DNA of 11,727 nucleotides, from positions 1 through 11,727 of the forward strand of contig JALRFZ010000771.1 of assembly GCA_023253615.1 (NCBI GenBank), in the 5' to 3' direction. The notes beneath the pieces were generated by a model. The model was not told the DNA's origin, did no database searches, and worked only from the letters and a program-made list of their open reading frames with translations. This DNA comes from Verrucomicrobiales bacterium. GTDB taxonomy: Bacteria > Verrucomicrobiota > Verrucomicrobiia > Verrucomicrobiales > DEV007. A program made the translations under genes and the position numbers. Shown piece after piece: positions 1 through 5,895 of this stretch. Within the stretch, counting starts at the first letter, position 1; the number at the start of each line of letters is the position of its first letter.

Positions 1-238
1 CATCCGCCTCGTCGAACGCTGTGCGAGCTGCGAGCTTTACAGCGTGTTGAAGCGTCCCGACGAAAAGCACGTCACCGAGCAGGCCTACGACAATCCCGTG
101 TTTGTCGAGGATCTCGTCCGCAACGTCGCCGCCGCCTCGAACCAGCAGGAAGGCATCGCCTGGTATCGCGTCGAGGCCGAGAATTTCGAATCGATCCACA
201 ATCACAACGCTTATGCGGTGATTGAGAAAAAGATCTGA
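1..238 (+). CDS. folE2: GTP cyclohydrolase FolE2 (type IB), 3' end only
   Basis: Only the last 78 or so codons are present; the gene enters from the left edge in the frame starting at base 2 and stops at TGA 236-238. FolE2 converts GTP to 7,8-dihydroneopterin triphosphate, the first step of folate (and queuosine-type) biosynthesis, in the cytoplasm. Family features seen are the stretch [18 protein letters not shown], followed by [10 protein letters not shown] and the closing segment [15 protein letters not shown], all typical of the C-terminal part of FolE2 and not of the unrelated FolE type IA enzyme. The C-terminus looks complete and of normal form. Its last 167 bases are overlapped antisense by the ligase gene on the other strand. 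The N-terminal part and the promoter lie outside the window. Confidence 0.9.
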   Translation, partial: IRLVERCASCELYSVLKRPDEKHVTEQAYDNPVFVEDLVRNVAAASNQQEGIAWYRVEAENFESIHNHNAYAVIEKKI

Positions 239-1736
239 ATTCCGGGTTTCGCTGGGTTTCAAGGTGTTCGCGCCGATCGACGAGCTTTTCCTCCTTCAGC
301 GCGCGCCCCACGCCGAGGAGCCGGCGGAGAGCCTCGGCGTTGTGGAATTCGATCCGGTTCGGAGTCAATTCGGTCGCCTCGCGGAAACGGTCCTCGATCT
401 TGTGGGCGAGCGAGGGGCGCGAAACCCGTCCGCGCGGGGCGACGTGGACGACGATCTCGTCGACCTTGAGAGCATCATCGTTGCGTTTGCGCAACTCGAT
501 CTGCCGGGAGCCGACGCGCTCGAGATTGTCGAGGAGGTTCCCGGGCTCGTTGAAGTTCACGAGGGTGCCCTTCACCTTGCCGAGGCGGAGTCGTTTCATG
601 TCCGTGACCCGCGAGATCTCGCCGACGAGGCGCGGCATCGACCGGCCGCAGGCGGGACAGGGCGAATGCACGAGCCCGCCCGAGATGCGGTCGCCGGTGC
701 GGTAACGCAGAACCACGCTGCCGCGGCTGTCGAGCGGGGTGAAGACGATCTCGCCCGGCTCGCCCCCGCCGACGGTGATGCCGGTTTCCGGGTCGATGAT
801 CTCGACGATGCCGAGATCGGGCGAGAGATGGTAGCCGGGAGGCGTGTCCATGCCATGACCGGGACATTCCGGCCACGCCATCTTCGCTTCGGTGAAGCCG
901 TAGGTCGCCATCACGTCGACTTTGCCAGCGCCGAGTTCGGCACAGAGGGCGCGCAGCTTGCGGCGCGTCCCTGAAGGCACTTTTTCCCCGCCGAGGACGA
1001 TCTTGCGGAGATTCGGCACGGAGAGCCCTCGCTCCACCGCGAGGGTGAGGAGATGGTAGAGAAAGGTCGGCATCCCGATGATCGCGTCGGGCTGGATTTT
1101 CCCGAGGAAGCGCAGGTTGCCCTCGGTTCCCATGACCTTGCCACCGCCGCTCGAGAGCATGAAGGTGCCGTAGCCAAGTCCCGCGTGATGGGCCTGCCAG
1201 AAGGCGAGGTGCGGGGCGAAGGGAAAGAGATTGAGATGCCGGAAGGCGGGATCCGATTCACAGACCTCCATCATGCGGCGTCCCGTGATCGAGAGCACGT
1301 CGAGGTCGTGCGCGGTGTAGAGGAAGGGGACCGGCTCGGTCGATCGTCCAGTCGTGCTCGTGAGGAGGATGGGGCGGTATTCGCGCTGGAATCCGGCCTT
1401 CACTGCGGCGCGACCGTGGCGCAGGGCCCGCAGGATCGTGGCGGGCCGTTTGCGTAGGAGAGTCTCGTCGGGCACGAGGACGAAATCCTTCGTGCGCGAT
1501 CCGGTTTCGGGATCGTCGACGAGATGCCGCTTCGAGGTGAAGGGGATCTTCGCGAGGTCTTCGATCGTGCGGATCGCGTGAGGGTCGATCCCTTCCTTCG
1601 CGAAAAGATCATGGTAGTGCTTCGAGAAGGGAATGACGTGATCCGCGAGATAGCGCCCCAGTTTCACTCCCTGGAGATGCCGCAGTTCGTCGGCGGAGAG
1701 ATGGTCCCAGTGTTTGGTGAGGGTGCTCGTGTTCAT
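72..1736 (-). CDS. Phenylacetate-CoA ligase-like adenylate-forming enzyme
   Basis: A 554-residue member of the ANL superfamily closest in layout to PaaK/CapK-type ligases, which activate a carboxylic acid with ATP and transfer it to CoA or another thiol. Seen in the sequence: the P-loop-like [11 protein letters not shown] (residues 125-135), the YGFTEAK adenine-binding region (279-285), RYRTGD (344-349) with the conserved Asp, and a CPAC pair (360-363) as in the zinc-binding insert of PaaK relatives. A C-terminal lid ends near [17 protein letters not shown] (473-489). The substrate cannot be read from the sequence. The start at 1736 is chosen because its ATG overlaps the upstream lipase stop as ATGA and [10 protein letters not shown] opens a normal N-terminus; an in-frame extension to 2006 would lie over the lipase and is rejected. 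The odd part is the C-terminus: family homology ends around residue 490, but there is no stop until 72, adding an Arg/Cys-rich tail antisense to folE2. Confidence 0.82.
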   Translation of the reverse strand: MNTSTLTKHWDHLSADELRHLQGVKLGRYLADHVIPFSKHYHDLFAKEGIDPHAIRTIEDLAKIPFTSKRHLVDDPETGSRTKDFVLVPDETLLRKRPATILRALRHGRAAVKAGFQREYRPILLTSTTGRSTEPVPFLYTAHDLDVLSITGRRMMEVCESDPAFRHLNLFPFAPHLAFWQAHHAGLGYGTFMLSSGGGKVMGTEGNLRFLGKIQPDAIIGMPTFLYHLLTLAVERGLSVPNLRKIVLGGEKVPSGTRRKLRALCAELGAGKVDVMATYGFTEAKMAWPECPGHGMDTPPGYHLSPDLGIVEIIDPETGITVGGGEPGEIVFTPLDSRGSVVLRYRTGDRISGGLVHSPCPACGRSMPRLVGEISRVTDMKRLRLGKVKGTLVNFNEPGNLLDNLERVGSRQIELRKRNDDALKVDEIVVHVAPRGRVSRPSLAHKIEDRFREATELTPNRIEFHNAEALRRLLGVGRALKEEKLVDRREHLETQRNPEFRSFSQSPHKRCDCGSIRNSRPRRDTRRCLPAGSRRRRRCGRDPRQTRDCRRPAR

Positions 1737-2701
1737 GACGCTTTGCGGGTTTCGGTTTCGGAGGAAAGACCGGCGAGAGCACGGATCTCGGGTAGACAAG
1801 CCTCGGCGGCGAGGCGGCCGAGTTCGATGTAGGAGCGGTAGCTCGTGTAATCGTGCCAGCGTGGCATCGGGCTGACCGCGCGGATGACGAGGTCGGCTTG
1901 CGAGGCGCTGCGTTCGACGAGGCGCATCTGCGAGCCCATCGCGGCACCGCGGAGGATATCGAGGAGGTTGCCACGGGCGAAAAGATTCACCTTCTGGTTG
2001 AGCCACGAGCAGGGATTCCGCCAGGGTTTGTAGTCCTTCGGAGTGTGCTTGAATCGTCGCGCTTCACCAGGGCGCGGCAGCACATTCACGGCGATGATCT
2101 TATCGACCACACCCTTCTCGCGCAGCGCGTTCACCGGCAGGGGCTCGGAGACACCGCCATCGATGTATTCGATCCCGTCGCGCACCACCGGGACGACGAT
2201 GCCGGGGATGGAGAGGCTCGCGAGAATGGCCGAGGCGACATCCCCTTCGTGCAGGACGCAGCGTGCGTATCCGTTCAACTCCGTGGCGACGCAGTAGAAA
2301 GGCGTCGCGAGATCCTCGAAGGTTTTTTCACCGAGCGTGTGCCGCAGGCGCTTGAGAATTTTCCGGCCATGGATGAATCCCCGCCGCGGAGGCGGGGCGG
2401 GATCGACGAGGCTCCAGAGATCGCTCTTGGCCACCATGGTCGCGGCGAGGGCCTCGAGTTCTTCTCCGTTCAGTCCGGAGGCCCACATGCCGCCGACGTA
2501 GGCGCCCATGCTCGTGCCGGCGATGGCGGTGACGGGAATGCCGTTTTCTTCGAGCACCTGGATCACCCCGATGTGGGCGAGACCCTTGGCGCCGCCTGCG
2601 GAAAGAGCCACGCCGATGCGGACGCGGGGGGTGGAATCCTTGCCGGGCGCGACGAGGCCTCCGAGAGCGGGAGGGGCTTGGAGATGGAAGCAGGCTGCCA
2701 T
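1733..2701 (-). CDS. Patatin-like phospholipase / serine hydrolase
   Basis: A 322-residue patatin-family (RssA/NTE-like) hydrolase, expected to cleave ester bonds of phospholipids or other acyl lipids with a Ser-Asp dyad. The glycine-rich oxyanion loop is SAGGAKGLAHIG (34-45), the nucleophile elbow is GTSMG (62-66) with Ser64, and the catalytic Asp is in DGG (181-183). All active-site motifs are intact. There is no clear signal peptide from the ATG at 2701, although the first 27 residues precede the conserved core and a later start is possible. No convincing Shine-Dalgarno sequence is visible. The stop overlaps the ligase start by four bases (ATGA), which suggests translational coupling. A lipase followed by an acyl-activating enzyme is a sensible pair for releasing and then activating an acyl group, but the substrate is unknown. 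Confidence 0.85.
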   Translation of the reverse strand: MAACFHLQAPPALGGLVAPGKDSTPRVRIGVALSAGGAKGLAHIGVIQVLEENGIPVTAIAGTSMGAYVGGMWASGLNGEELEALAATMVAKSDLWSLVDPAPPPRRGFIHGRKILKRLRHTLGEKTFEDLATPFYCVATELNGYARCVLHEGDVASAILASLSIPGIVVPVVRDGIEYIDGGVSEPLPVNALREKGVVDKIIAVNVLPRPGEARRFKHTPKDYKPWRNPCSWLNQKVNLFARGNLLDILRGAAMGSQMRLVERSASQADLVIRAVSPMPRWHDYTSYRSYIELGRLAAEACLPEIRALAGLSSETETRKAS

Positions 2702-3019
2702 GATCGTGTTGCTCTGTCGGCAACCGGCAGCCCGCCTCTCGTGGGTTCCCCGGGATCGGCCCGGATCTTTTGTTCTGTCCGGGTTTTCCTCGGTGAGGAT
2801 TCTGTCAGCGATACTCTTGTTTTCCGGGGGACCCTCGTCGCGATGCGGGCGGCATGTCGCCGGGGTTTGGGGTGTGTGTCAGATGAGGTTGGAAACTTCC
2901 GCGCCCTCTGTCGAAGGCGCTCTATTGGATTAGACGGACGGGTTCCGGAATTCGTTCACCGATTTTGATCGAATTCGTCGAAGAATGGGTTTTTGATAGG
3001 GCGTCCGATTTCCCCATCC
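2702..3019. other. 318-bp divergent intergenic region
   Basis: This gap lies between the divergent lipase (-) and DUF3445 (+) genes, so it should hold both promoters. I find no pair of hexamers good enough to name a promoter. What can be seen is an 8-base direct repeat GAATTCGT at 2948-2955 and 2971-2978, 23 bases apart, each copy containing the palindrome GAATTC. There is also a short GC stem CCGGG/CCCGG at 2750-2764. Small open frames crossing the gap show no recognisable domain and run antisense into the flanking genes. Confidence 0.5.
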
Positions 3020-3820
3020 ATGCGCAACCCCGATTGGCTCAGGCTCTTTCCCGACTCCGACTTCCGCTGGGCGATGAATCTGCGTCCGGGGGATGCGGTC
3101 GATTTTTTCTCACCATCGGAGGAGTCGGCCGCGGTTCTGGAGGAGCGGTCGCGTCTGCTCCGTGACGCGCCTGGTTTCCATGAGGTGCTCCCGGAGTCGG
3201 AAAAGGAAATCATCGATCAGGCTCTCGACCGGCTCTCCGCATGGACAGGACAGACCTTCGAGGACGGGCGTGAGGCGGGGTGTCGGCTGGAGCCCGATTG
3301 GGTGCTCCTGCGGGAACAGGTGGACGGGATGCCTCGCGTCGTCGCGGGGTCGGTATGTTTTCCCTCGGGTTGGTCGTTGCCGGAGAAGGCGGGTCTGCCA
3401 CTGGATGAAGTCCACGGAAACGTCCCGCGACTGAACGAGTCGCTCGGCCGGCAGATTGCAACCTTTCTCGGGAAGCTCGTCCCCGGCACGCCCTGGGAGC
3501 GTGAGAACTGGGGGCTCAGCGCCGATGCGGCACGCGATCATCATCCCCGCCACCGGAGAAGGCGGCTCGACGGCGGCGAGAAGCTCGACGAGGCATGGAT
3601 CCGGCTGGAACGCCAGATTTTGGTGCGTTTGTCAGGCGATGGGATCCTTTTCGGAATCCATGTCGGCAATCATCGCCTTGATGAAGTGGCGGGCCTCTCG
3701 GCGGTCCTGCCCGCACGCATTGCCCGTGCCCTGAAATCAATGCCGGAGGACGCGGCTGAATACAAGGGGCTGCTTGCCGCGCGGTCTGGAATCGCCGCGC
3801 GGCTGGAGGCCGGTGTTTGA
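3020..3820 (+). CDS. DUF3445 protein, heme-dependent oxidative N-demethylase-like
   Basis: A 266-residue DUF3445 protein. The characterised member is the heme-binding PAS-fold subunit of a heme-dependent oxidative N-demethylase, which removes methyl groups from small amines. Family landmarks run in order: the N-terminal LRPGDAVDFF (21-30), helix EERSRLLRDAPGFHEVLP (41-58), DWVLLREQ (93-100), the highly characteristic SVCFPSGWSLPEK (111-123), RENWGLS (161-167) and RLERQILVRL (195-204). The heme ligand cannot be assigned by eye. The segment DHHPRHRRRR (173-182) is unusually basic. The reductase and folate-binding subunits that accompany the characterised enzyme are not adjacent, so activity and electron donor are uncertain. 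ATG 3020 was preferred; an in-frame TTG at 2993 would add nine residues. The gene ends one base before the convergent small secreted-protein gene. Confidence 0.8.
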   Translation: MRNPDWLRLFPDSDFRWAMNLRPGDAVDFFSPSEESAAVLEERSRLLRDAPGFHEVLPESEKEIIDQALDRLSAWTGQTFEDGREAGCRLEPDWVLLREQVDGMPRVVAGSVCFPSGWSLPEKAGLPLDEVHGNVPRLNESLGRQIATFLGKLVPGTPWERENWGLSADAARDHHPRHRRRRLDGGEKLDEAWIRLERQILVRLSGDGILFGIHVGNHRLDEVAGLSAVLPARIARALKSMPEDAAEYKGLLAARSGIAARLEAGV

Positions 3821-3821
3821 A

Positions 3822-4154
3822 TCACTTGGCGAGCGAGGCGGGGATGCCCAGTTCGGCCAGATCCTCGGGAGCGAAGCCCGTGCCGAGAGTCAGAACCTTC
3901 CACTTCCCGCCGGGGAGGGCCTTGAGAAAGGCGATCGCCGGATCGGTCGCGCCGGATTCCGAGGTCACTTTGACGCGGGCGTAGCCATCGACGGCCTTTT
4001 CGATCGCGACGACCGGGTCGTTGACCCCCGCCTCCTTGAAGACGAAGCGCATCGTCGCCTGAGTGATCTCGTCTTCAGGATCCCCCGCATGGACGCAGGG
4101 CAGGGAAAGGAATGAAACCACAAGGATTGCGAAAAGGGCGATGGATGACTTCAT
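3822..4154 (-). CDS. Small secreted protein of unknown function
   Basis: A 110-residue protein that I cannot assign to a named family. Residues 1-23 are a clear Sec signal peptide: MKSS, a hydrophobic core IALFAILVVSFLSL, and a likely cleavage after VHA, before GDPEDE. The mature part of about 87 residues is mixed alpha/beta in appearance and closes with GGKWKVLTLGTGF and PEDLAELGIP. That WKVL-GTGF ending occurs in small exported hypothetical proteins, but I infer no function from it. Cys20 precedes the cleavage site and does not form a canonical lipobox. The start is set at 4154 because the frame upstream to 4193 would put a charged stretch before the signal peptide. The Shine-Dalgarno sequence is weak. 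It converges with the DUF3445 gene, stop to stop. Confidence 0.7.
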   Translation of the reverse strand: MKSSIALFAILVVSFLSLPCVHAGDPEDEITQATMRFVFKEAGVNDPVVAIEKAVDGYARVKVTSESGATDPAIAFLKALPGGKWKVLTLGTGFAPEDLAELGIPASLAK

Positions 4155-4184
4155 GTTGGATGTTGCGTTGGCTTTGACCACGAC

Positions 4185-4213
4185 ATCATGCATGAGCGCC
4201 CGCTACGGGTCAA
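4185..4213 (-). promoter_or_regulatory. Candidate sigma-70-type promoter for the small secreted protein
   Basis: Reading the - strand, TTGACC (4213-4208, five of six matches to the -35 consensus) is followed after 17 bases by CATGAT (4190-4185, four of six matches to the -10 box). Transcription would start near 4178, about 24 bases before the ATG at 4154. A second TTGACC lies 17 bases further upstream because CGGGTCAA is directly repeated at 4206-4213 and 4223-4230. This is a match by eye and is unproven. Confidence 0.35.
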
Positions 4214-4246
4214 TCCCCCCTTCGGGTCAAATCTCGAACGACAGCT

Positions 4247-5692
4247 TTACGCGAGAATACCCTCGATCACGTGTCCGTGCACATCCGTGAGGCGCATGTC
4301 GCGGCCGCTGAAACGGAAGGTGCTCTTCGTGTGGTCGATACCCAGGAGGTGCAGCATCGTCGCGTGGAGGTCGTACATTTCGAAACGGTCCTGCACCGCC
4401 TTGTAGCCCCACTCGTCGGTCGCGCCGACGCTGACGCCGCCCTTCACGCCGCCGCCGGCCATCCAGACGGTGAAGCCGAAGGGATTGTGATCTCGCCCGT
4501 CCTCGCCTTGCGCGAAAGGGGTGCGTCCGAATTCGCCCGCCCAGACGATGAGGGTGGAGTCGAGCAATCCGGTGCGGCGCAGGTCCTTGATGAGCGCGGC
4601 GATGGGCTGGTCGACCGTCTTGCAATTCTTGGTGTGGCCGTCGTGGAGTTTGCCGTGTTGGTCCCAGCGGTCGCCGTTGCCGTTCGGGCAGGTCAGTTCG
4701 ATGAAGCGGACCCCTCGCTCCACGAGTCGTCGGGCGAGGAGGCATTGCAGGCCGAAGGTCCGGGTGTTTTCGTAATCGGCGTCGAGGCCGTAGAGTTTTT
4801 TCACCGCATCGGATTCACCGCGGAGGTCGGTCAACTCGGGCACCGAAGTCTGCATGCGGAAGGCGGTCTCATAATTGCCGATCATGCCCTCGATCTGCGG
4901 GTCGTGTCCGCTTGCGGCGAGGACGGATTGGTCGAGTTGGGAGATGAGCCGCAGTTTGTTCCGCTGCAGATCGGGATTCGGCTCGGTGGGGCGGATGTTC
5001 GCGATGGGCTGATCGCGCGGCAGGAAGACCGAACCCTGGTAGGCCGCGGGGAGGAAGCCCGATCCAAAACAATCGAGTCCGCCCGGCGGAATGAGGCCGC
5101 CATTGAGGACGACGAAGCCGGGCAGGTTGCGGTTCATCGTGCCGAGGCCGTAGCCGAACCATGCACCCATGCTGGGGCGGCCCTGGAGACCGCTGCCGGT
5201 GTGGAGGAAATAATTCGCCGAGGTGTGCTCGGAGAATTTCGAGGTCATCGACTTGATGAAGGCCAGTTCGTCGATCACCTCGGGATCGGCGAGATACGGA
5301 AAGAGATCGCTGACCCACGCGCCGCTCCGGCCGCGCTGCTTGAAGGCCCATTGGCTCTTGAGAACCTTGCCGACGTTGTCGAACTGGGTCGGGGCGAGCT
5401 CACCGATGACCTCGCGCGGATCGCGTCCGTGGTATTTCTCGAGGAGCGGCTTGTAATCGAAGGTGTCGACCTGCGACGGGCCCCCGTCCATGTAGAGGAA
5501 GATCACGTTCTTCGCCCGTGGCGTGAAATGCGGCGTGCGCGGAGCGAGCGGATCGGCCGGGAGCGAAGTCGCGGCGGCCATCGTCTCCTCGTGCATGAGC
5601 GCGTGAAGGGCGACCCCGCCGAAACCAAGGGCGCAACGGCGCAGCAGGTCACGTCGGGAGAACGGGGCGGGATGGAATCGGTGACAGTGCAT
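4247..5692 (-). CDS. DUF1501 family protein, Tat-exported, sulfatase-like fold
   Basis: A 481-residue DUF1501 protein, a family abundant in Planctomycetota and Verrucomicrobiota and related in fold to the alkaline phosphatase/sulfatase superfamily. No activity has been firmly established for it. The N-terminus has a Tat-type signal, SRRDLLRRCALGFGG (12-26). Family motifs in order: LYMDGGPSQVDTFDYKP (66-82), SANYFLHTGSGLQGRPSMGAW (158-178), PGFVVLNGG and IPPGG, the WDQHG segment (343-347), GEFGRTP (386-392), GRDHN (399-403) and a final SGRDMRLTDVHG (462-473). Length and ends are normal for the family. It lies 203 bp downstream of the PSCyt1/DUF1549/DUF1553 gene on the same strand. This is the usual pairing, and it suggests the two exported proteins act together, although the inverted repeat between them may separate their transcripts. 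Confidence 0.9.
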   Translation of the reverse strand: MHCHRFHPAPFSRRDLLRRCALGFGGVALHALMHEETMAAATSLPADPLAPRTPHFTPRAKNVIFLYMDGGPSQVDTFDYKPLLEKYHGRDPREVIGELAPTQFDNVGKVLKSQWAFKQRGRSGAWVSDLFPYLADPEVIDELAFIKSMTSKFSEHTSANYFLHTGSGLQGRPSMGAWFGYGLGTMNRNLPGFVVLNGGLIPPGGLDCFGSGFLPAAYQGSVFLPRDQPIANIRPTEPNPDLQRNKLRLISQLDQSVLAASGHDPQIEGMIGNYETAFRMQTSVPELTDLRGESDAVKKLYGLDADYENTRTFGLQCLLARRLVERGVRFIELTCPNGNGDRWDQHGKLHDGHTKNCKTVDQPIAALIKDLRRTGLLDSTLIVWAGEFGRTPFAQGEDGRDHNPFGFTVWMAGGGVKGGVSVGATDEWGYKAVQDRFEMYDLHATMLHLLGIDHTKSTFRFSGRDMRLTDVHGHVIEGILA

Positions 5693-5740
5693 GGCAGGGC
5701 GCGTTTCGCGCGCGGTAAGAGGTGGGGGGCGCTTCGCGCC

Positions 5741-5876
5741 GTAAAAAGTGAAAGGTAAAAAGTAGAGGGTGCGATGCTGGCGTTGGATGAAATGAAAGGA
5801 TACGTTTTCGGGGAGGCGTTTTGCGTCGAGCGTTCTCTTCGTGAAAACCTTTTACTTTTTACCTTTCACTTTTTAC
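5741..5876. repeat. Perfect 24-bp inverted repeat with 88-nt spacer
   Basis: The left arm (5741-5764, beginning GTAAAAAGTGAAAGG) is the exact reverse complement of the right arm (5853-5876, ending CTTTCACTTTTTAC). Pairing can continue inward about six more positions with one mismatch and one G-T pair. Within each arm the nine-mer GTAAAAAGT (or ACTTTTTAC) occurs twice, 14 bases apart. The arms are far richer in A+T than the surrounding genes. No target-site duplication is evident at the outer edges and no gene is recognisable in the spacer. It lies between the stop of the PSCyt1/DUF1549/DUF1553 gene and the start of the DUF1501 gene. It could be a small non-autonomous repeat element, or a long-range hairpin affecting the operon's mRNA. 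Confidence 0.8.
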
Positions 5877-5895
5877 TGCGTGATTCGCTCAAGGA

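Noticed and set aside
1737..2006. N-terminal extension of the ligase frame by 90 codons
   Set aside because: It lies over the conserved C-terminal part of the lipase, is Arg/Pro-rich, and the ATG at 1736 overlaps the lipase stop as expected for coupling.
2750..2775. CCGGG/CCCGG stem followed by ATCTTTTG as a rho-independent terminator
   Set aside because: The stem is only five pairs, the T run is broken, and no + strand gene ends before it.
1853..2968. 371-codon open frame on the + strand opposite the lipase
   Set aside because: The patatin catalytic motifs on the - strand are unambiguous, and the + frame is a low-complexity, charged shadow.
4271..5758. 495-codon open frame on the + strand opposite the DUF1501 gene
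   Set aside because: It is exactly antisense to a gene with strong family motifs, its translation has no recognisable domain, and long shadow frames are common at this GC content.
5741..5876. Inverted repeat as the ends of an insertion sequence
   Set aside because: The 88-base interior encodes no transposase and no target duplication is visible; it is kept as a repeat, not as an IS.
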